DNA from: Sandaracinus amylolyticus
GTDB taxonomy: Bacteria; Myxococcota_A; Polyangia; Polyangiales; Sandaracinaceae
NCBI RefSeq assembly: GCF_000737325.1
Contig: NZ_CP011125.1
Span: 3,968,001 to 4,032,000, forward strand
Direction: 5' to 3'
DNA: 64,000 nt
The notes beneath the pieces were generated by a model. The model had not been told where the DNA came from, searched no databases, and worked only from the letters and a program-made list of their open reading frames with translations. This document shows, in pieces, positions 8,870-21,906 of this stretch (the first letter of the stretch is position 1; each line of letters begins with the position of its first letter). A program made the translations under genes and the position numbers.

Positions 8870-10153
8870 GTGTCGCGCGCGATCTCCTCGGCGCTGGTGG
8901 TCGCTTCGGTCGCGCTCGTGATCGCGCTCGGGGCCGCGTTCGCGCGGGTGAGCGGGCTCGAGGCGCGCGAGCTCGAGGCGGTCGGCGCGTGGACGGCGGG
9001 AGGATCGTCGCGCCTGCTCGAGACGCGTCTGCTGCGCGGCGACGACGCGACCTTCGAGCTCTGCGCGCGCGACCCGATGGACGCGCTGCGGTGGAGCGGC
9101 GCCGGGCGCATCGCCGTCGTGCGCAGCGATCGCGCCGAGGAGATGTTCGGCCTCGCGATCGATCCCGCACTGCTCGAAGGCGTCGCGCGCTCGGAGCAGG
9201 GCGCCTGCGTGGTGTTCGCGCGCGTGCGCGAGCTGGCGATCGACGAGGACGCGGTGCCGGTCGCGATCGACCTCGCGCGCGAGCCGGGGATCGACGGGAT
9301 CGAAGTGCGCGCGCGGGTGCTCGCGCGGAGCCCGCTCGGCCAGGGGGATCTCGGCATCGTGCTCGGCGCGCTGGCGATCGCGATCGCGCTCGTCCTGTTG
9401 ATGAGCGCGCGCGCGCCCGTCGAGGCCCACGACGCCGCGCCGCGCGGCGCACTGCGCGCGGCGCTCGGGGTCGCGGTGGTGCTCGCGACCGGGGTCGTCA
9501 TCGGCGCGTTCGGGTCTGGAGGACCGACTGCAGGGCTGCTCGGCGGGCTCGCCCTCGCCGCCACCGAGATCGCGGTGGCGTACGCGCTGGTGCGTCCGAG
9601 CGTCGACGGCGCGCGCACCGCCGCGCTCGGTCTCGTGCGCGCTCCGCACGCGCCGGCGTGGGTCGGCGACCCGCCGCGCGCCCGACGCCTCGCGCTGCCG
9701 TTCAACGTCGCCTGGCTCGTGCTCGCGCCGGTCGCGGGGGTCGTGCTCTCGCTGGTCGCGCGGGTGGCGCTCGCGCTCGTTCCGTCGACCGGAGAGGCGC
9801 CGGTCGAGGCGTTCGTCAGCTGGCCGAGCGGGATGCTCTCGTTCGCGGCGCTCGCGGTGGTCGCGCCGATCGCGGAGGAAGTGTTCTTCCGTGGCCTCGT
9901 CTACGGCGCGCTGCGCGGCCCGGGCGGCGCGCGTCGCGAGCTCGTCGCGATCGCGGGCGCGTGGCTGCTCTTCGCCATCGCGCATGCCCCGCAGGACTGG
10001 GGGAACTGGGGCGGCTTCGTCTCGGTGCTCGTCGCCGGGCTCGGCTTCACCCTGATGCGCGCGGCGAGCGGCTCGACGCTCGTGCCGTGCGTGGCGCACC
10101 TCGTCTACAACGGGCTGCTCGCGGCGGGAGCGCTCGCCGTGGGGGCGACCTGA
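8870..10153 (+). CDS. CPBP-family intramembrane metalloprotease
   Basis: About 427 residues. An N-terminal helix at the start leads into an extracytoplasmic-looking region of about 130 residues, then six or more hydrophobic segments. The CPBP/Abi signature is present: EEVFFRG (EExxxR) in the second half, then HAPQDWG, then HLVYNG, which together carry the catalytic Glu and His residues. This family cleaves or processes membrane substrates, and some members modify prenylated proteins or bacteriocins. The GTG at 8870 sits directly before the first helix; GTG 8834 is an alternative. The gene for a 123-residue membrane protein follows after 19 bases, probably in the same operon. Confidence 0.85.
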   Translation: MSRAISSALVVASVALVIALGAAFARVSGLEARELEAVGAWTAGGSSRLLETRLLRGDDATFELCARDPMDALRWSGAGRIAVVRSDRAEEMFGLAIDPALLEGVARSEQGACVVFARVRELAIDEDAVPVAIDLAREPGIDGIEVRARVLARSPLGQGDLGIVLGALAIAIALVLLMSARAPVEAHDAAPRGALRAALGVAVVLATGVVIGAFGSGGPTAGLLGGLALAATEIAVAYALVRPSVDGARTAALGLVRAPHAPAWVGDPPRARRLALPFNVAWLVLAPVAGVVLSLVARVALALVPSTGEAPVEAFVSWPSGMLSFAALAVVAPIAEEVFFRGLVYGALRGPGGARRELVAIAGAWLLFAIAHAPQDWGNWGGFVSVLVAGLGFTLMRAASGSTLVPCVAHLVYNGLLAAGALAVGAT

Positions 10154-10172
10154 CGCTAGAGAAGCGCTCGCG

Positions 10173-10544
10173 ATGCCGCTCTTCCCGATCGAGCTGCTGC
10201 TCGTGCTCCGGTTCGTGAAGCTGATCGCGGTCGCGGCGCTCGCCGCGGGGACGGTCGGCGCGTTCGTGCCGCTCGCGCTGGAGGACCGACAGCGCTTCGC
10301 CTACGCGGTCGCCGGCCCGGGCTTCGGCGCGGTGTGGATCGCCGGGTGGGCGATGGCGTTCGGCGGCGGCGTGTCGCTCGTCGCTCCGTGGATCGTCGGG
10401 GCGGCGACCGCGTCGCTCCTCTCGATCAACGTCGTGCTCTGGGCGGTCGGGAAAGACGGTCGCCGCAGCGCCCGCGCCGGGATGACTGCGTGCGGTCTGC
10501 TCGCCGTCTGCCTCGCGCTCATGGTCTGGAAACCGACCTTCTGA
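10173..10544 (+). CDS. Small four-helix membrane protein
   Basis: 123 residues with four hydrophobic segments (near 7-32, 42-65, 70-90 and 100-118) separated by short charged loops. It has no recognisable catalytic motif. It starts 19 bases after the CPBP protease gene and is likely co-transcribed, so it could be a substrate or partner, but this is only positional inference. Confidence 0.75.
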   Translation: MPLFPIELLLVLRFVKLIAVAALAAGTVGAFVPLALEDRQRFAYAVAGPGFGAVWIAGWAMAFGGGVSLVAPWIVGAATASLLSINVVLWAVGKDGRRSARAGMTACGLLAVCLALMVWKPTF

Positions 10545-10667
10545 GCGCGGGGGGCCGACGGTCGGCGGACGCTCCACACGCAACCTCACACGCGCGCGCC
10601 GCGCTCACCTAGCGGGACAATCTCCCCGCGCTCGTCGGGTCCGCGTTGACGCGCTCGGTCCATTGTG

Positions 10668-16437
<5,770 letters not shown>

Positions 16438-16543
16438 GTAGGGGCCTCCGGGGAAAGATGCGTGCGAGGAGCGTCGGATCGTCGTGGATGGATCCGCTCG
16501 GTGTCAACGATGACGGTCTGAACGCACCTCGCCGAAGGACTCA

Positions 16544-17710
16544 GTGAGCTTCTTCCGACGCCTCTTCGACACGCGCGCACGCCAAGCCCTCGACGCCGAG
16601 GTGCAGGGCGACTTGCGCAAGGCGGCGTACCTGTGGGTCGACATGGGCGACCCGGGGAAGGCCGCGGAGCTGATGACGCGGCTCGGCGAGCAGGCGAAGA
16701 ACGTCGAGGAGAAGGTGCAGGCGTGGGTCGACGCGCTGCGCTTCATGCCGCCGGATCGCGAGGACGGCCGTCGTGACCTCGAGGCGCGCATCGGCGTCGC
16801 GGTGCTCGAGTCGGCGCGCGAGCGCGGCGCGGTGAGCGCGGACGCGAAGCGCAAGCTCGTCGACGCGGCCGAGCGGCTCGAGCGCGCGGAGAAGTGGGTC
16901 GACGCGGCGGACTGCTACGAGCTGCTCGGGCGGGGCGAGGACCTCGCGCGATGTCTCGAGCACGCCGGCGAGATCGAGCGGCTCGAGAAGGTGCTCGAGA
17001 CGACGCACGCGAAGGAGCAGCGCGACGCGCGGCTGCGCCGGCTGGTCTCGGAGCAGGAGATGGCGACGCGCGTCGGCGCGCGCGACGTCGCGCGTCGTGC
17101 GCTGCGCGAAGCGACGCTGCTCGCGCCGAGCGATCCGTCGATCGCGGAGATGCTGCGCCGCATCGAGGAGAAGTGGCCGCGCGGGCGCCGGCTGCGCCTC
17201 GACGTCGGCGGTGCGCGCGTCGGGCTCGTGGGCTCGCTGCCCGCGGTGATCGGGCGCAGCGACGCCGACGTCGTGGTGCGCGGCGGCTCGGTGTCGCGGC
17301 GTCACTGCGAGATCGCGCGGCGCGGCGAGGCGGTCGTGGTGCGCGACCTCGGGAGCCGAAACGGCACGTTGATCGCGGGCGTGCCCGTCGCGGGCGAGAT
17401 CGCGCTCTCGGGCCCGACCGAGGTGGGGCTCGGCGACGACGTGTCGCTGCGCGTGAGCCCGGGCGCGCAGGGGATCGCGATCGACGTGGTGCGTGGTCTC
17501 GATCGCGGTGAGCGTGTCGTCGCGGGCGAGGCCGAGCTGCGCGTCGCGGGGCTGCAGGCGACGTTCGTGTTCGTCGACGATCGCGCCGTGATGCAGCCCG
17601 ATCCCGGCGTGAGCGTCGTGCTCGGCGCGCAGAACGTCGCCGCGGGCGTCGACCTGCTCCACGGCGACGTGATCACGGTCGGCGGGGTGCGCGTCGAGGT
17701 GCTCGCGTGA
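16544..17710 (+). CDS. FHA-domain protein with helical repeat N-terminus
   Basis: 388 residues, GTG start with GAAGGA at 16534-16539. The first 200 residues are charged and helical, TPR-like (for example YLWVDMGDPGKAAELMTRLG and CYELLGRGEDLARCLEHAG). A forkhead-associated domain follows: GRS with R238 for phosphothreonine binding, SRRHCE and SRNGT. The last 90 residues may hold a second, degenerate FHA-like fold. Role: a phosphopeptide-reading adaptor, most likely for the kinase encoded next, whose GTG start overlaps this stop by 4 bases. Confidence 0.88.
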   Translation: MSFFRRLFDTRARQALDAEVQGDLRKAAYLWVDMGDPGKAAELMTRLGEQAKNVEEKVQAWVDALRFMPPDREDGRRDLEARIGVAVLESARERGAVSADAKRKLVDAAERLERAEKWVDAADCYELLGRGEDLARCLEHAGEIERLEKVLETTHAKEQRDARLRRLVSEQEMATRVGARDVARRALREATLLAPSDPSIAEMLRRIEEKWPRGRRLRLDVGGARVGLVGSLPAVIGRSDADVVVRGGSVSRRHCEIARRGEAVVVRDLGSRNGTLIAGVPVAGEIALSGPTEVGLGDDVSLRVSPGAQGIAIDVVRGLDRGERVVAGEAELRVAGLQATFVFVDDRAVMQPDPGVSVVLGAQNVAAGVDLLHGDVITVGGVRVEVLA

Positions 17711-18981
17711 GCGTGTGGCGCCGGATGCGCGGGTGGTTCGTCGCGGACGAGCCGGTGGTCGAGCCCGAGCACGAAGCCCCGGTGGTCGCGAGCACGCCGC
17801 CGCCCGAGACCGAAGATCCGTTCGAGCGCGAGGCCGCGAAGCTCGTCGCGCTCGCGCAGCGCACGGCCGAGCCGGGCACCGACGATCAGGCGATCGCGAT
17901 CGAGGCGTTCGAGCGGCTCTGTGACGCCGGGCGCGAGGTCGTCGCGATCGATCTCGCGCGGCGCGTGCTCGCGAGCGGCGGGATGAGCGATCTGCGCTGT
18001 CGTGTCGCCGAGCGGCTCGACGCGCGTGGTGACGAGAGCACCGCGTGGGAGGTGCTCGCGCCGATGCTGCGCGAGCCCGACGCGCCGCTCGACGGATGGA
18101 TGCTCGCTGCCGAGATCGCGGAGCGACGCGGCGACGCGCGCGGCGCGCTCTCCCTCTACGAGCGCATCGTGGCGCGCGATCTCGACTATCCGCGCGCGAG
18201 AGAGCGCGTCGCGCGGCTGCGCGAGAAGCAGGCGATGCCGCGCCGCGACGAGGGCGCGACGCTGATGGCCGACGGCGCGCTCGCGCGCGGCCGCTACAAG
18301 CTCCTGCGCGAGCTCGGCCGAGGCGGCGCGGGCACGGTGTTCCTCGCCGACGACACGCAGCTCGCGCGTCCCGTCGCGCTCAAGGTCTATCACCGCCGCG
18401 GGCGCGCCGATCGCGAGCGCTTGTTGCTCGAGGCGCGCATGGCGTCGTCGCTCGAGCACCCGGGCGTGATCCGCGTGCTCGACGTCGACGAGACGCTCGG
18501 CGCGATCGCGATGGAGAACCTCGAGCTCGGCTCGATCCGGACCTGGCTCGGCAAGGGCGCGATCCGCGGCGAGCTGGTGCTGCCGTGGGTCGAGAGCGCC
18601 ATCGACGCGCTGCGGTACGTGCACGCGCGCGGCGTCGTGCACCGCGACCTGAAGCCCTCGAACCTCTTGCTGCGCACGATGGGTCGTGTGGTGCTCACCG
18701 ACTTCGGCACGGCGCAGCGCACCGGGGACGCGGGCGCGTCGCCGCACGGGCTCGCGGAGGGCACGCTCGCGTACATGCCGCCCGAGCAGCGCGCCGGCGC
18801 GCCCGCGCACTTCGCGATGGACGTCTACGCGCTCGGCGCGACGGTGCGCGAGATCTGCGGCCAGCTCGATGCGCCGCCGCCCGATGCGCTCGTCGCGATC
18901 GCGACGGAGTGCGTGCGGCCCGATCCCGCTGCGCGTCCTTCGCTCGACGCGCTCGCCGCGGTCGTGCGCGAGCTGCGATGA
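17707..18981 (+). CDS. Ser/Thr protein kinase with TPR-like N-terminus
   Basis: 424 residues. A soluble N-terminal region of about 190 residues has helical repeats. The Hanks-type kinase domain follows: glycine loop LGRGGAGTVF, ATP-binding K226 in VALKVY, alpha-C Glu in LLLEARM, HRDLKPSN with H312 and D314, DFGTAQ, and PPEQ in place of APE. All catalytic residues are present, so the kinase is probably active. There is no transmembrane segment, unlike many PASTA kinases. It overlaps the FHA gene (GTGA) and the acyltransferase gene (ATGA), so the three products are likely made together and may form one signalling unit. Confidence 0.93.
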   Translation: MSVWRRMRGWFVADEPVVEPEHEAPVVASTPPPETEDPFEREAAKLVALAQRTAEPGTDDQAIAIEAFERLCDAGREVVAIDLARRVLASGGMSDLRCRVAERLDARGDESTAWEVLAPMLREPDAPLDGWMLAAEIAERRGDARGALSLYERIVARDLDYPRARERVARLREKQAMPRRDEGATLMADGALARGRYKLLRELGRGGAGTVFLADDTQLARPVALKVYHRRGRADRERLLLEARMASSLEHPGVIRVLDVDETLGAIAMENLELGSIRTWLGKGAIRGELVLPWVESAIDALRYVHARGVVHRDLKPSNLLLRTMGRVVLTDFGTAQRTGDAGASPHGLAEGTLAYMPPEQRAGAPAHFAMDVYALGATVREICGQLDAPPPDALVAIATECVRPDPAARPSLDALAAVVRELR

Positions 18982-20081
18982 GCGTCACCGACGTCGCTCC
19001 GTCGACGGAGCGGAAGGCTGCGCCGCGCGCGCACTTCGTCGATCTGCTGCGGCTCGTGATGAGCGTGCAGATGATCCAGGGGCACGTGATCGACGCGCTG
19101 CTCGCGGACGCGTGGCGCGGCGGGCGCGGCTTCGAGATCTGGACCTGGGTGCGCGGCCTGACCGCGGTCGGGTTCATGACCGCGGCGGGTGTGTCGTTCC
19201 ATCTCTCGAGCCTGGCGCGCTGGGAGACCTATCGCGCGGATCGCGCGGCGCGCGCCCGGCGCGTGAGGCGCGCCGCGATGCTGATCGCGATCGGGTACCT
19301 GCTGCACGCGCCCGCGGGCGTGCTGAGCGGCGACCCCGAGCTCGCGCGGCGCGCGATCGACGAGGCGATGATCGTCGACGTGCTGCAGTGCATCGGCGTC
19401 ACGATGCTCCTGCTCGAGGCGATGTGCGCGCTCGCGCGGCGCGCCTCGCACGTGGTGATCGCGAGCGGTGCGCTCGCGGTGGCAGCGATCGCGCTCGCGC
19501 CGCTCGCGGCGCGGGTGGAGTGCGAGGGCAGCGCGCTGCGCCTCGTGTGCAACTACGTCTCGCGGAGCGGCGGCTCGCTCTTCCCGCTCTCGCCGTGGAG
19601 CGGGTTCGTGCTCGCGGGCGTCGTGCTCGGCGCGATCGCGCTGCCCGACGGCGCGCGCACGTCGGGCGCGCGCGCCGGGGTGAGGCTGGTGATCGCCGCG
19701 GCGGTGATCGCGGTGGTGTCGGTGGTCGTCGACGCGCTGATCGCGCGGCCCAGCGATGCGCTGCTCTACTCGGCGTCGCCTGGGTTCTCACTGGTGCGCC
19801 TCGCGGCGGTCGCGATGGTCGCGGCGGTGCTCGCGATCGCCAGCGCGCGCGTGGTCGCGCTGCCGCGCGCGCTGCGCACGATCGCCAGCGAGACGCTCTT
19901 CCTCTACGTCTCGCACCTGCTGGCGCTCTACGTCGCGGGGATCGGGCTCGCGCGCGTGATCGGCCCGACGCTCTCGCTCGGCGCGGCGATCGCGGTCGCG
20001 GTCGCGATGATCGCCCTGTGCGCGCTCGGCGCGCTGGCGTGGGCGAGCGCGAAGAAGCGGCGCCATCCCTCGCGCGGGTGA
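18978..20081 (+). CDS. Polytopic membrane acyltransferase (HGSNAT/DUF1624-like)
   Basis: 367 residues, starting MSVTDVAPSTERKAAP, with about ten hydrophobic segments. The first membrane region RAHFVDLLRLVMSVQMIQGH resembles the start of heparan-alpha-glucosaminide acetyltransferase-like and acyltransferase-3 proteins, which move acyl groups across or at the membrane onto sugars. The exact family is uncertain. It overlaps the kinase gene by ATGA. Coupling of an envelope acyltransferase to a kinase/FHA pair suggests phospho-control of envelope modification (inference). Confidence 0.75.
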   Translation: MSVTDVAPSTERKAAPRAHFVDLLRLVMSVQMIQGHVIDALLADAWRGGRGFEIWTWVRGLTAVGFMTAAGVSFHLSSLARWETYRADRAARARRVRRAAMLIAIGYLLHAPAGVLSGDPELARRAIDEAMIVDVLQCIGVTMLLLEAMCALARRASHVVIASGALAVAAIALAPLAARVECEGSALRLVCNYVSRSGGSLFPLSPWSGFVLAGVVLGAIALPDGARTSGARAGVRLVIAAAVIAVVSVVVDALIARPSDALLYSASPGFSLVRLAAVAMVAAVLAIASARVVALPRALRTIASETLFLYVSHLLALYVAGIGLARVIGPTLSLGAAIAVAVAMIALCALGALAWASAKKRRHPSRG

Positions 20082-20121
20082 TCTTCCCGCGCGCGGAGGC
20101 GTCACGTATGTTCGCCGACCG

Positions 20122-20625
20122 ATGCGCAGCCTGCCGATCCTCGAAGCGACGCCGCAGTGGGCGCTCCTCGGCGCGCCGCGCCTCGTCGTGTCGGTCTGGC
20201 GCGCGCACGTGACGGTGTCGGCCGTCGCGGCGATCGAGCGCGCAGTGGAGGACGTGCTCCGCGAGAGCTCGGATCGGAAGTACGCGTCGATCACCGTGAT
20301 CGAGAAGACGGTCTCGATGTCGTTCGACGACACCGCGCGCCAGGCCTCGGCGAACCTGATGAAGCGCTTCGGCGCGAGCCACTGCGCGCACGGGTACCTC
20401 GTCGACGGCGACGGGTTCCTCCCCGCGGCGGTGCGCACCGCCACCGCGGGCCTCGCGCTGATGACGCGCGCGCCGTACCCGACGCGCGTGTTCTCGAAGG
20501 GCGGCGAGCTCGTCGAGTGGATCGCGCCGATCGCGACGCTGTCGCGCGACGACGTGCTGCGCGCGATCGCGCAGGCGCGCGCCGCGACGGGCAGCGCCGC
20601 GCCCGCGCTGAGCCGCGCGTGGTGA
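20122..20625 (+). CDS. Uncharacterised alpha/beta protein
   Basis: 167 residues starting MRSLPILEATPQWALLGAPR. The first 90 residues alternate beta and alpha (LVVSVWRAHVTVSAV, KYASITVIEKTVSMSF), with an Ala/Gly-rich region after. Segments such as LMKRFGASHCAHGYLVDGDGF may be diagnostic. There is no signal peptide. Possibly one of the large paralogous myxobacterial STAS-like or sensory small proteins, but I do not recognise it with any confidence. It lies 40 bases after the acyltransferase gene on the same strand. Confidence 0.7.
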   Translation: MRSLPILEATPQWALLGAPRLVVSVWRAHVTVSAVAAIERAVEDVLRESSDRKYASITVIEKTVSMSFDDTARQASANLMKRFGASHCAHGYLVDGDGFLPAAVRTATAGLALMTRAPYPTRVFSKGGELVEWIAPIATLSRDDVLRAIAQARAATGSAAPALSRAW

Positions 20626-20720
20626 TCGACGCGAGCGCGCATTGACGTGCTCGCGCCGCGAGCGCTCTACTCGTCGCGCGCGCCATCCGTGGGGGCCGGC
20701 GCGCACAAGGGGAGAAGCTC

Positions 20721-21491
20721 ATGGCGGGGATCAGTGACTCCGGTCAGCCGGACGACGTGCGCATCCATCTCGAGGTCGTGGCCGGCGCGGACGCGACGCT
20801 CGCCACGCCGCCCGACGGCGTGACCGAGACCGAGGCGCAGCGGCGCACGCGCGAGTCGGTGCGGCTGCCAGCGGCGCTGCGGGCGCGGCTCGACGCCGTG
20901 CTCGCCGAGGTTCGCGTGCAGGTGCCGGGGGTGTCGGCGTCGGAGCTGGTGAAGCTCGAGGCGACGCGCGCGGGGCGCGACGCGCTCGCGGCGGGAGTCC
21001 GCGCGCTGGCGCGCGTGGACTCGCACCTCCAGTCGCGCGCCGGGGAGCGCAACCCCGCGGTGGCCCGCGCGTACGGAGTTCATGGCGTGAACCCCGACAC
21101 GTTCGGCGGCGTGCTGCGCGCGCTGGGGCTCTCCGCGGCCGAAGACGCGCGGCTCGCGGCGCTGCCGGAGGCCGCGCCCGAGCGCGAGCTGCTCTTCACG
21201 CCGGTGGTCTCCGAGGCGGTGCAGAGCGCGCTCGCGAGCATGAACGCGGTGATCGGTGCGACCACGACGTCGCGCGCCGATCTCTCTCGCGCGGTGTCGC
21301 TGAAGGAGACCACGCTGCGCGAGGCGCGCGCGGTGCTCGCCGCGACCCGCGAGCACCTCTACGCGAACCTCCCCGACGGCAAGCGGGATCACGACCTGCG
21401 CGACTACGGCTTCCGCCCGCTCACGACCGAGCGGCGTCGCAAGCGTGACGACGACACCGATCCCGGCGTGGAGCCGCCGACCGAGCGCTGA
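20721..21491 (+). CDS. Uncharacterised helical protein
   Basis: 256 residues, with a good ribosome site AAGGGGAG before the ATG. Mostly helical and charged, with a basic C-terminus (TTERRRKRDDD). It contains ALASMNAVIGATTTSRADLS and YGVHGVNPDTFGGVLRALGLS. There is no signal peptide or membrane segment. It may bind a nucleic acid or act as a structural protein; I do not recognise a family. A 21-bp repeat array begins 117 bases after the stop. Confidence 0.72.
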   Translation: MAGISDSGQPDDVRIHLEVVAGADATLATPPDGVTETEAQRRTRESVRLPAALRARLDAVLAEVRVQVPGVSASELVKLEATRAGRDALAAGVRALARVDSHLQSRAGERNPAVARAYGVHGVNPDTFGGVLRALGLSAAEDARLAALPEAAPERELLFTPVVSEAVQSALASMNAVIGATTTSRADLSRAVSLKETTLREARAVLAATREHLYANLPDGKRDHDLRDYGFRPLTTERRRKRDDDTDPGVEPPTER

Positions 21492-21607
21492 GCACCGACA
21501 CGCGAGGCGACGCCGCGGTGACCGAGGTGGTCGCCGCGGCGTCCGCGCACCTCGCGAGACGAGCGCGCGAGACGCACGGAGCGCCGATCGGAGTGGGGGA
21601 GGGCGCG

Positions 21608-21853
21608 GAGGACGTCGCCGCGCTCGCGGAGCAGGTCGCGCGGTCGGTGGAGGACGTCGCCGCCCGCGTGGAGGACGTCGCGGCGCACGTGGAGGACGTC
21701 GCGGGCCACGTGGCGGAAGCCGCGGCCCGCGTGGAGCAAGTCGCGGCCCGCGTGGAAGAAGTCGCGGCGCGCGTGGAGGAAGCCGCGGGACGCGCGGAGG
21801 AAGCTCCGGGACCGGCGCAGGAAGCTTCGGAGTGGACGGAGGAAGTCCAGGGG
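21608..21853. repeat. 21-bp tandem repeat, about 12 units
   Basis: Units of exactly 21 bases with consensus GAGGACGTCGCGGCCCGCGTG run from 21608. Changes in later units keep the period. In the plus frame that opens at GTG 21518 each unit encodes a heptad of the type VEDVAAR, as in a coiled coil, but that frame runs on to 22477 through the antisense of a convincing gene, so I do not annotate a protein. The 21492-21906 region between the convergent genes otherwise holds nothing I can identify. Confidence 0.85.
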
Positions 21854-21906
21854 GTCGGATTCACGACGGTTTTTGTCGTGTCCTCGGACGCGGAGGGCGC
21901 GACGCC

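Noticed and set aside
8450-10099. 549-codon minus-strand frame over the CPBP gene
   Set aside because: Arg/Asp/Glu/His-rich repeats with no motif; the plus strand has EEVFFRG and membrane helices.
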